A stretch of DNA of 64,000 nt from Streptomyces sp. NBC_01224 (GTDB lineage Bacteria > Actinomycetota > Actinomycetes > Streptomycetales > Streptomycetaceae). Of the stretch, positions 8,985 to 17,700 are shown one piece after another; position 1 is the first letter of the stretch; the number at the start of each line of letters is the position of its first letter. The position numbers and the translations under genes were made by a program. The notes under the pieces were generated by a model that did not search any database, had not been told where the DNA came from, and worked only from the letters and a program-made list of their open reading frames with translations. The DNA lies in assembly GCF_036002945.1 (NCBI RefSeq), contig NZ_CP108529.1:7125001-7189000 (forward strand), given 5' to 3'.

Positions 8985-9464
8985 GTGAAACGCATCGGAG
9001 TGACCGGCCATCGCAGCATTCCACAGGAGGCCCATGCCCATGTGCTGGCCGGGTTGAGGTCGGCGCTCTGCGGCTTCGAAGGCGGCCTGGAGGCCCTCTC
9101 CAGCCTGGCGGTGGGGGCGGACCAGCTCTTCGCCGACCTCGCTCTGGCCCGCGGTGCGGACCTGACCGTGGTCATCCCCAGCGGCGACTACGAATCCTGC
9201 TTCGCCGACGCAGCCGAACTCGCCCGCTACCGGGCCCTCAAGGACCGGGCGGTCCGGGAAGTCCGGCTGGACTACCCGCACTCCACCGATGAGGCGTACT
9301 ACGCGGCGGGCGCGTACATCGCAGACCACTGCGACCGGCTGCTCGCCGTGTGGGACGGAAGGCCGGCCCGAGGCTTTGGCGGCACGGGCGACATCGTGAC
9401 GTACGCCCGCAGCCTGGGCCGCCCGGTCACAGTGATCTGGCGCGAGGGCGTGGAGCGCAACTGA
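8985..9464 (+). CDS. SLOG-fold (LOG/DprA-like Rossmann) protein
   Basis: A 159-residue single-domain protein with the SLOG superfamily pattern. The N-terminal strand and loop is KRIGVTGHRS, a middle motif is SLAVGADQLFADLAL, and a C-terminal glycine-rich loop is GGTGDIVTYA, preceded by CDRLLAVWDG. SLOG domains bind nucleotides or nucleotide-derived ligands and often pair with SLATT membrane effectors in predicted conflict systems (established bioinformatic work by the Aravind group). GTG at 8985 is chosen because the conserved fold begins immediately there. The longer frame upstream runs through the leader hairpins. It converges on the DUF4231 membrane gene 57 bp downstream. No enzymatic activity can be claimed. 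Confidence 0.75.
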   Translation: MKRIGVTGHRSIPQEAHAHVLAGLRSALCGFEGGLEALSSLAVGADQLFADLALARGADLTVVIPSGDYESCFADAAELARYRALKDRAVREVRLDYPHSTDEAYYAAGAYIADHCDRLLAVWDGRPARGFGGTGDIVTYARSLGRPVTVIWREGVERN

Positions 9465-9521
9465 CCAATTCCCGGGGCCGTCTTCGTGTACGACCTCGCG
9501 TCCGCCATGACTGATTATTGG

Positions 9522-10448
9522 TCACATCTGATGCCGGGCAAGCCAGTCGGTGTGCTGCGGGGAGACGATGCGCTCGGTCTCGAAAACCGCCCGCGGCCAC
9601 TGACGCTCGGTCAGTGTGGTCTCCATCGCCACCTGCATCGCCTCCAGATCCTGCTCCACCAGCGAGTGGGCCGAGATCAGCGGGTGGTGGCGGCGCATCT
9701 CGCTCCACGCCAGACAGGCCGCCGCGGCGGCCGACAGCACCCCCGTCAGGGCGAAGGACTGGGTGACGGAGAACGTCCGCAGCAGCGCGAACACCAGGGC
9801 CAGCGCCGCCAGTACGGCAATGGTGGTCGACCAGACGAGCGTGGCCCTGCGGGACACCTCCTGGCGTCTGCGGTACCAACTGCGCTGCTCGATCAGCCGG
9901 TCCCGTACATACGTCTCCTTGCGCACGGTGAATGCCTTGTTCCGCAACTCGCGCATGGAGTCCGTTATCAGCCCGCCCGAATCCGCCGTCAGGTCGCGGG
10001 GGTCGGCCCATCCCACCTTCCGGAGCTCCTGAAGACCTTCTTCGAGACGATTCGCGAACACCGCCTCGGGGTGCTGGGTGGTGGTGTCGAAAGGCGAGCC
10101 GTGCACCGAGTAACGCCAGCACATCGACTTGATGAACTCTGCTGCCGAGCGGTTGAGTTGCCATTGCGACTTTGCTTTGCGCTGGGCGGTGAGGTACATC
10201 GTGATCAGGACACCCGCATAGGCCAACACGCCGATGCCATCGGCGAGTTGAAACGAGTCACCTATCTCCAGGTGCCAGGGCACCGCGGCCGGCATCGCGC
10301 CGATGACCAGTAGAATCAGCTGGACGCGGGTGGTGTTCACGGCCTCCCGCTGGCTTGCGATGGCGATCGCGTCCGTGTGATGGAACAGCGCCGGCAGGTC
10401 GGCGTTCCTGAATACCATGCTCTGCAGCGGTCCGGGAATCGCCGTCAT
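9522..10448 (-). CDS. DUF4231/SLATT-like membrane protein
   Basis: A 308-residue protein with two separated pairs of transmembrane helices. The first pair includes VQLILLVIGAMPAAVPW and GIGVLAYAGVLITMYLTA. The second includes LVWSTTIAVLAALALVFAL and FALTGVLSAAAAACLAW. Each pair is followed by a helical cytosolic segment. This duplicated two-TM-plus-helix layout matches DUF4231 and SLATT proteins, proposed pore-forming effectors that associate with SLOG or SMODS sensors. The ATG at 10448 has GGGAG five bases upstream; a GTG two codons earlier is less well placed. It faces the SLOG gene tail to tail and is divergent from fxsA. Function is inferred from family only. Confidence 0.72.
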   Translation of the reverse strand: MTAIPGPLQSMVFRNADLPALFHHTDAIAIASQREAVNTTRVQLILLVIGAMPAAVPWHLEIGDSFQLADGIGVLAYAGVLITMYLTAQRKAKSQWQLNRSAAEFIKSMCWRYSVHGSPFDTTTQHPEAVFANRLEEGLQELRKVGWADPRDLTADSGGLITDSMRELRNKAFTVRKETYVRDRLIEQRSWYRRRQEVSRRATLVWSTTIAVLAALALVFALLRTFSVTQSFALTGVLSAAAAACLAWSEMRRHHPLISAHSLVEQDLEAMQVAMETTLTERQWPRAVFETERIVSPQHTDWLARHQM

Positions 10449-10674
10449 GTTCACTCCCGTCTGCGGTTATGTCGTCACCTCAATGGTGGAATCGGTGGTT
10501 CCGTTCGATCCGGGACGGTCCCACGTGACGCTCTTGTTCCAAGTGGGCGTCCTCAGTTGCCAACCGAGGCCATGAGAGTAAAGTCGTGCCGCCAGACACT
10601 GCAATGGTGCAGATACCGTTGCTGCATTCCTGTCTGGAACCATTCCATCGGAACAAATCCCCTCAAGGACGGCC

Positions 10675-10842
10675 GTGAAGACCTCTGAATCCTCTCTCTC
10701 CTTCGCTGTTGCGAAGAAGAACCGTGTGCCGCTCGCCGAGATCGATGTCCGCGGCACTGCTGCTGCCCGGAAGCTCGGTCGTGTGCATGCCGCGTCAGCC
10801 GGTCGCCCCACCCAGGCATCGACCTTCAACTCGGCACTCTGA
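10675..10842 (+). CDS. fxsA: FxSxx-COOH RiPP precursor peptide
   Basis: A 55-residue peptide, too short for usual gene callers, starting at GTG with AAGGA at 10665-10669. It ends ...STFNSAL, which is exactly the F-x-S-x-x-COOH signature of this peptide family (Phe51, Ser53, C-terminal Leu55). The N-terminal part carries KNRVPLAEIDVRG, the leader-like segment seen in FxsA peptides. The cognate radical SAM enzyme FxsB starts 64 bp downstream, and FxsC and FxsT follow. FxsB-family enzymes have been reported to build a three-residue cyclophane across F-x-S, so Phe51-Asn52-Ser53 is the predicted modified core. The final product and its role are unknown. Confidence 0.9.
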   Translation: MKTSESSLSFAVAKKNRVPLAEIDVRGTAAARKLGRVHAASAGRPTQASTFNSAL

Positions 10843-10872
10843 ACCGACGCCTCGGCACTCCGAACCAATGCC
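10831..10872 (+). repeat. 21-bp imperfect tandem duplication spanning fxsA stop
   Basis: The copies TCGGCACTCTGAACCGACGCC-like (10831-10851) and TCGGCACTCCGAACC-like (10852-10872) match at 18 of 21 positions. The first copy contains the last three fxsA codons and TGA. In the second copy the stop position reads CGA. The unit is a multiple of three, so the frame is kept across both copies. Confidence 0.8.
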
Positions 10873-10906
10873 CCGACCACCCCTTCGGGCTGGCTAGACT
10901 GGCGGA

Positions 10907-13141
10907 ATGACAGGACCCCTGGTCCCTTTCCGCGAAGTCGTTCTCAAGGTTCACAGCAGGTGCGATCTTGCCTGTGACCATTGCTATGTCTATGAACATG
11001 CAGATCAGAGCTGGCGAACCCGGCCGAAAACAATCTCTGATGATGTCATCTTCCGGACTGCTCAACGCTTGGCCGAGCATGCCAAGACACATGCACTGCC
11101 CTCCGTGTCAGTGATCCTGCACGGAGGGGAGCCTCTACTGGCGGGCCCCGCCCGATTGCGGCGCGTCTGCGAAGAGCTCACCGCCGCCTTCGAAGGCATC
11201 GCGGAGCTCGACCTCCGTATCCACACCAACGGACTCCAGCTCAGCCCGCGCTATCTCGACCTCTTCGACGAGTTCGACGTCAAGGTCGGCATCTCCCTGG
11301 ACGGCGACCGGGCCGCCAACGACCGGCACCGCCGCTATGCCGACGGACGCAGCAGCCACCCCCTGGTTCTCAAGGCCGTCGAGCTGCTCCAGCAGGAGCG
11401 CTACCGCCATCTCAACCTCGGGCTCCTGTGCACCGTCGACATCGAGAACGACCCGCGCGCGGTCCTCGACGCTCTCACCGAGCTCGACCCGCCGCTCATC
11501 GACTTCCTGCTTCCGCACGCCACCTGGGACGAGCCGCCGCCCCGCCCGGACGGCTCACCCACCGCCTACGCCGACTGGCTTCTCGCGGTCTTCGACCGCT
11601 GGCAGGAGCAGGGGCGCCCGGTGCCGGTACGGCTCTTCTCCTCGGTGCTGTCCACGCTGAGCGGCGGCCCCAGCCTCACCGAGTCCCTGGGGCTCGCCCC
11701 CACCGACCTCGTCGTCGTCGAGACCGACGGCCAGCTCGAGCAGGTCGACTCGCTCAAGAGCGCCTACGAAGGCGCGGCGGCCACCGGATTCGATGTCTTC
11801 ACCCACACCTTCGACGAGGTCGCGGCCCACCCCGGGGTGCGGGCCCGCCAGCTCGGACTGGCCGGCGTCAGCGAGACCTGCCGCCGATGCCCGGTCGTAC
11901 GTTCGTGCGGAGGCGGCCTCTACACCCACCGGTACCGCTCCGCGGGGCCGTCCGGCGCATTCGACAACCCGTCCGTGTACTGCGCCGATCTGGAGGCCCT
12001 GGTGCGCGGCATCGAGGCGCGCAGCGCAGCGGCCCTTGTCGCACCCGCGGTGGCCGAGCCCGTCGAATTGCTCGCCGCCCAGCAGGACCTCACCCGCACC
12101 CTGCTCGCTCGGCTGAACGCCGACATCGGACGGCGCGGCGGCGAGCAGTGGGCGGCCGTCTGGGAGCTGGCCGCCACCATCGACGCGTCCGAGGAAGGGG
12201 CCCGCGGTCTGGACGAGGTGCTGGCCCACCCCTACACCCGCAGTTGGCTGCTGTACGCGATGGAGCTGGCCCAGGAGCGGTCCGGGGCCATGCAGGTGGC
12301 GCGTCGGATGCCGGTGTATCTCGCGGCCGCCGCCGTACGGGGCGGCCTTGATCTGCCCGTACGGGTGACCTTCTCGGGCGGCAGGATCTTCCTGCCCGGT
12401 CTCGGCGAGTTGCGGATCGCGGATGCGGGGGAGCACGGCACGGCACTGGTGCGGGCAACCGAGGACGGCTTCCTGGTCCGGCGGGAAGGGAGTGACGCGG
12501 CCGAACTGAGGGTCGTACGGCCAAAGGCGGCCGGCCCCGGCTGGCGGCCACTGCGGCGGCTCGCGACGCCCGGTTCGACGCCCGGCCTCGTGCTCGACGA
12601 CCTCGACCCGTACCGCACATGCTTCTCCGTGCCCGCCGCGGACGCCCTCGACGACCGGGCCGCCGCCGGCCTGGAGGCCAGGACCGGCGAGGCGTGGACG
12701 CTGATCGAGGCGAAGGCGCCCGGGCGTACCGGGGAGATGGCGGGCCGCCTCACCACCCTCACACCGCTGACCCGTCTGGCCCCGGCGGAGCCCGCCGTCG
12801 GGCGGCACGGATACGGCGCTCTGGGGATCTCCCCGGACGGCAGCGCGGAGGAGTTGGCGTTCGCGCTGCTGCGGGGCTTCCGGCGGGCCGAATTGCGGGC
12901 GCTTCGCGATGTCACGGATCTTTACGCGGCAGACGGCTCCTGGGAACATCGGATGCCCTGGCAGGAAGAACCAGTTCCGTTTTCCCGGTTGCTGGCCGAC
13001 ACCTATGAGCGGATGGCGTTGGGGGCTTTCGAGCCGAGCTATCTGGAGGGCGTGCCGCAGGCCCTCGACACGCTGGAGGGTGCCGCTGAGCTGACCATCA
13101 GTGGAAAGCGGCTGCTGGATCAGATGCGAAAAGAGATCTGA
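10907..13141 (+). CDS. fxsB: Radical SAM/SPASM FxsB with inactivated hydroxylase extension
   Basis: A 744-residue peptide-modifying enzyme. Residues 1 to about 290 are a radical SAM domain with the [4Fe-4S] ligands Cys19, Cys23 and Cys26 in CDLACDHC. A SPASM domain follows near residue 325, with the cysteine-rich CRRCPVVRSCGGG and a later VYCADLE. The last 360 residues resemble the alpha-ketoglutarate HExxH peptide beta-hydroxylase family fused to some FxsB proteins. The metal-binding HExxH is replaced by Arg656-Gly-Phe-Arg-Arg660, so this domain looks catalytically dead, as in the known inactivated-extension form of FxsBH. It presumably installs the C-C crosslink in FxsA. Its ATG at 10907 lies 64 bp after fxsA. 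Confidence 0.92.
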   Translation: MTGPLVPFREVVLKVHSRCDLACDHCYVYEHADQSWRTRPKTISDDVIFRTAQRLAEHAKTHALPSVSVILHGGEPLLAGPARLRRVCEELTAAFEGIAELDLRIHTNGLQLSPRYLDLFDEFDVKVGISLDGDRAANDRHRRYADGRSSHPLVLKAVELLQQERYRHLNLGLLCTVDIENDPRAVLDALTELDPPLIDFLLPHATWDEPPPRPDGSPTAYADWLLAVFDRWQEQGRPVPVRLFSSVLSTLSGGPSLTESLGLAPTDLVVVETDGQLEQVDSLKSAYEGAAATGFDVFTHTFDEVAAHPGVRARQLGLAGVSETCRRCPVVRSCGGGLYTHRYRSAGPSGAFDNPSVYCADLEALVRGIEARSAAALVAPAVAEPVELLAAQQDLTRTLLARLNADIGRRGGEQWAAVWELAATIDASEEGARGLDEVLAHPYTRSWLLYAMELAQERSGAMQVARRMPVYLAAAAVRGGLDLPVRVTFSGGRIFLPGLGELRIADAGEHGTALVRATEDGFLVRREGSDAAELRVVRPKAAGPGWRPLRRLATPGSTPGLVLDDLDPYRTCFSVPAADALDDRAAAGLEARTGEAWTLIEAKAPGRTGEMAGRLTTLTPLTRLAPAEPAVGRHGYGALGISPDGSAEELAFALLRGFRRAELRALRDVTDLYAADGSWEHRMPWQEEPVPFSRLLADTYERMALGAFEPSYLEGVPQALDTLEGAAELTISGKRLLDQMRKEI

Positions 13142-13375
13142 GGCTCGCATTCCGGTTTAGCCGGGGCCGTCGGTACGCACAGGACAACTGGGAGGAACGG
13201 ACGCAGACCGAATTCGATCAAGGAATGATCGGCTGAACCTGGGAACGTATGACTGAAAACCGGCGTTGAATGACCGAACGCCATGGGGGTGGAGCAACGT
13301 CCGCTCCGGAATGATGAATTCGCTCGCATTCACTTCAATCCTCGGGTGCGGGTGCTCACACAGGACGGGGGTCGT

Positions 13376-14707
13376 GTGCACGCAACAACGCAGCAGCGAG
13401 CGGCGGACCATCGGCCGTACTTCTTCTTGAGTTATGCACATACACCGGGGTACGGCGGTGGAACGGACCCCGACATGTGGGTCGAGCGGCTCTTCCAGGA
13501 TCTCTGCGGCCATGTGATGGCCATGACCGATCTGCCCGCGGGCGCGCCCGCCGGGTTCATCGACCGCGAGATACGCTCCGGCGAGGGCTGGTCGGAGCGG
13601 CTCGGTGAGGTGCTCGCCACCTGCCGGGTGTTCGTTCCGCTGTTCTCGCCGCGCTACTTCGCCAGCGAGATGTGCGGCAAGGAGTGGTACGCCTTCGCCC
13701 AGCGCGCCATTCACTACCGGGCCCGCTCCAACCAGCCGGCCGAGGCGATCGTCCCGGCGCTCTGGGTGCCGGTACCGCCGAGTCAACTCCCGGGCCCCGC
13801 CGAGAGATTACAGTTCAACCATCGCGACTTCGGGGACCGTTATGTCAGCGACGGACTCTACGGACTGATCAAACTCAAGCTCTTCACCGAGGAGTACGAG
13901 CGTGCGGTGTACGAACTCGCCAAGCGCATCGTCAACGTCGCGGACACCATACGGATCGGCACCGGCCGCCCCGTCGACTACCGGCTGGCCCCCAGCGCCT
14001 TCGGCCCGCCGAACAGCGGAGCCGGCGGTCCCCGTCCCATGCAGGTGACCATCGCCGCTCCCACCCGGCACGACCTGCCCGAGGGACGCAACGCCGATTA
14101 CTACGGCGACAACCCGCAGGACTGGAACCCCTACCACCCGGCCGCCGCCCGTCCCCTGGCCTATGTCGCCGAGGACCTGGTGCGCTCCCTCAACTACCAG
14201 GCCACCATCTCCTCCTTCGACGAGGAGTCCGGGCACCCGGAGGGTAAACAGCCGCCCAGCAGACCGGAGATCCTGCTCGTCGACCGCTGGGCCCTGCAGG
14301 ACGAGGACCGGCGCCGGCGGCTCGCCGCCTTCGACGCCGAGAACCGCCCCTGGGTGACGATGGTCGTGCCGTGGAACCGCGAGGACCACGAGAGCAGGGC
14401 GGCCGAGGCCGAACTGACCGAGAAGCTCGAACAGACCATGCCGACCAAGATGCGCCAGGGGCGGGCCTACTGCCGCGCCGCCGCCAAGGGCGTACCCAGC
14501 ATGGAGGCCTTCGGGCAGATCCTGCCGCAGGTGGTCGAGGTGGCGGCCCAGCAGTACCTGAGACATGCGGCGGTCTACCCACCCGCCACAGGCGGCGGGC
14601 ACACCGAACGGACACGGTTGATGGGGCCGATGGCGCAGACGTACTACACCCCCGAGACACACGACCCTGCGACGGATGCGGAGGACACGGATGACGGCCA
14701 GTCGTGA
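13376..14707 (+). CDS. fxsC: TIR-like protein FxsC
   Basis: A cytosolic protein of about 443 residues. Its N-terminal TIR-like domain begins HRPYFFLSYAHTPGYGG, the hallmark of FxsC. It keeps a Glu at the position used by TIR NADases (Cys100-Gly-Lys-Glu103-Trp104). The C-terminal half has no domain I recognise. GTG at 13376 is preferred because GGACGGGGG lies just upstream and the conserved domain starts ten residues later; an ATG at 13283 would add 31 unconserved residues. Codon 145 (13808-13810) is TTA, the rare leucine codon read by bldA tRNA in Streptomyces, implying late or developmental translation. The 3' end overlaps fxsT by 17 bp. The role in the Fxs system is unknown. Confidence 0.85.
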   Translation: MHATTQQRAADHRPYFFLSYAHTPGYGGGTDPDMWVERLFQDLCGHVMAMTDLPAGAPAGFIDREIRSGEGWSERLGEVLATCRVFVPLFSPRYFASEMCGKEWYAFAQRAIHYRARSNQPAEAIVPALWVPVPPSQLPGPAERLQFNHRDFGDRYVSDGLYGLIKLKLFTEEYERAVYELAKRIVNVADTIRIGTGRPVDYRLAPSAFGPPNSGAGGPRPMQVTIAAPTRHDLPEGRNADYYGDNPQDWNPYHPAAARPLAYVAEDLVRSLNYQATISSFDEESGHPEGKQPPSRPEILLVDRWALQDEDRRRRLAAFDAENRPWVTMVVPWNREDHESRAAEAELTEKLEQTMPTKMRQGRAYCRAAAKGVPSMEAFGQILPQVVEVAAQQYLRHAAVYPPATGGGHTERTRLMGPMAQTYYTPETHDPATDAEDTDDGQS

Positions 14708-17700
14708 CGGGCGCATCGTCACTTTCTACTCGTACAAGGGCGGCACCGGGCGCACCATGGCTCTGGCCAACACCGCCTGGATACTCGCCGCCAACGGAAG
14801 ACGGGTGCTGGCCCTCGACTGGGACCTGGAGGCACCGGGGCTCCACCGGTTCTTCCACCCGTTCCTCGACCCGTCGACACTCGGTGCCACCACCGGCGTC
14901 ATCGATCTGATCACCGAGTACGCGTGGGCCGCGACCAGCCCCGTCCAGCGTGCCGACGACTGGCATCGCGACTACGCCCGTATCCAGCCGCACGCCGTAT
15001 CCCTCACACCCGAGGCGCTCGGCTGGGAGTTCCCGCACGGCGGCACCCTCGACTTCGTCTCCGCCGGGCGGCAGAACCGCGAATACTCCGCGACCGTCTC
15101 CACCTTCGACTGGGACAACTTCTACGACCGGCTCGGCGGCGGCCACTTCTTCGACGCCCTGCGCGACGACATGAAGGCCAACTACGACTACGTCCTCATC
15201 GACAGCCGGACCGGCCTCAGCGACATCGCCGACATCTGCACCGTCCACCTGCCCGACGTTCTCGTCGACTGCTTCACCCTCAGCGACCAGTCCATAGACG
15301 GCGCCGCCTCCGTCGCCCGGCAGATCTCCGAGCGCTACACCGGCCGCCCCATCTCCATCTTCCCCGTCCCGATGCGCATCGACGAGGGCGAGAAGGAGAA
15401 GGCCGATGCCGGACGGGCGCTGGCCCGGCTGAAGTTCGACCGGCTGCCGCGCGATCTGTCCGGGGACGAACTCACCGCCTACTGGGGCGCGGTGGAGATT
15501 CCGTACCGCCCCTACTACGCCTACGAGGAGACCCTCGCGACCTTCGGTGACGAGGCAGGTCTCACCAACTCCCTGCTCTCCGCCTTCGAACGGCTCACCT
15601 CCGTCATCACCGACCAGCAGATCACCTCGATGCCGCCGGTCGGCGAAGAGGTACGGCTGCGCATCCGTGACGCGTTCACCCGGCGCAGGCCCGCGCTGCC
15701 CGCCGATCTCTTCCTCAGCTATGTGGCGGAGAACCGGATGTGGGCCGACTGGATCGAATCCGTGCTCACTCGGGCCGGGTTCCGCGTCGTACCGCGCGAT
15801 GTGTCCGCCGAGCGGGAGAACCCGGAACCTGCGGCCGCCGCCGCGGAGAACGCGGCCCGTACCGTGGTGCTGCTCTCCAGTGCCTACCTCAAGTCGCAGC
15901 GTGCGGTGAACCTCTGGGAGCGTGCCGTGGCGGAGGACCCCGGCGGTGGCCGGCGCCACCTGCTGCCGCTCAGGGTCGGTGACGTACGGCTGTCCGCGCC
16001 CTACATCGACCGCAACCCCGTCGATCTCTTCCGGCTCGACGAGGTGCACGCCACCGCCGCCCTGTTGCGCGCCCTGGACCGGCCCGTACAACTCACCGAC
16101 AGTGTGTCGCCCGGACCCCGCTTCCCCGGTACCGTCCCCAGGATCTGGAACGCGCCGCCGCGCAACCCCGGCTTCACCGGCCGCTCCCTGGTCCTGGAGC
16201 GGATGCGCGACCAGCTCGGCGGTGGCATGGCCGTCGTGCTGCCGCAGCCGCAGACCCTGTACGGACTCGGCGGCGTCGGCAAGACCCAGGTCGCCCTGGA
16301 GTACGTGCACCGCTTCATGGCCGACTACGACCTGGTCTGGTGGATATCGTCCGAGCAGACCGACGACGTGGTGGCCGGGCTCGCCGAGCTTGCCGTCCGG
16401 CTCGGCGCCCAGGGCGGCGACGACATGGCGGCCGCCTCCCAGGAAGCCGTGGACCTGCTGCGGCGCGGCGTGCCCTCGGACCGCTGGCTGCTGGTCTTCG
16501 ACAACGCCGACGACCCCGAACGGCTCAGGCGCTACTTCCCGCAGGGCGGCTCCGGACACATCCTGGTCACCTCCCGGAACCAGGCCTGGTCCCAGCATGG
16601 CGACGCACTGCCCGTCGACGTCTTCCTGCGCGAGGAGTCCATCGAGCACCTCCAGCGCCGGGCCCCGGGGCTGAGCGACGAGGACGCCGCCCAGGTGGCC
16701 ACCGCAGTCGGTGACCTGCCGCTCGCCGTCGAACAGGCGGCGGCCTGGATCGCGGAGACCGCCACCCCGATCGACACCTATCTGGAACAGCTGGCGCAGC
16801 AGGCCCCCGAGGTCCTGGCGCTCAACCAGCCGGCCGGCTACCCGCAGCCGGTCGCAGCGACCTGGAACATCTCCATCGAACGGCTCAAGGAGCGCTCGCC
16901 CGCCGCGGTGCGGCTGCTCCAGCTCTGTGCCTTCTTCGCCCCCGAGCCGATCTCGGGGAACCTCCTGTACAGCAAGGAGATGATCGAGGCACTGAAGCCG
17001 TACGACGCCGCGCTCCAGGAGAAGCTCGTGCTGGGCCGGGTCATCCGGGAGATCGGCCGGTTCGCCCTCGCCAAGGTCGACCAGGTCTCCAACTCCATCC
17101 AGGTGCACCGTCTCGTCCAGGCCGTCATCCGGGCACAGCTCAGCGAGGAGGAGCAGCGCGACGCCCGGCATGCCGTCCACCGCATTCTGGCGGGTGCCCG
17201 GCCCGATGAGGACGAGCCGATCGACAACCCCGCGACCTGGCCGCAGTTCGCCACCCTCTGGCCGCACCTCGTCCCGTCCGACGCCCGCAACTGCAAGGAG
17301 CCCGAGGCCCGCAGGCTGTTGATCGACCGGGTCCGCTATCTCTGGAAGCGAGGTGACTTCAGGACCGCCGCGGCCCTCGGCGAGGAGCTGCGCGCCATCT
17401 GGAAGGAGACGCTGGGGGAGCGGGACATCCAGTACCTCTACCTCTGCTTCCACCTCGCCAACATCTACCGCTCGCGCGGCCGTTATGTGGAGGCGAGGGA
17501 GCTCGACGAGATCACCCTGGCGACGCAGCGGGAGGTCCTGGGACCGGAGCATCCGCACACGTACATGAGTACCAGCAGCCTGGCGACGGACCTCGGCACG
17601 CTCGGCGAGTACACCATGGCGATCGAGCTGGCGACCGAGGCCACCGACGGGTTCAACCAGATCTTCCACGATTCGCATCCGAGGACCCTGGCAGCGGCCA

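Noticed and set aside
13283..13375. ATG at 13283 as the fxsC start
   Set aside because: The 31 added residues are not conserved-looking, and the GTG at 13376 has a better ribosome site next to the TIR-like domain.
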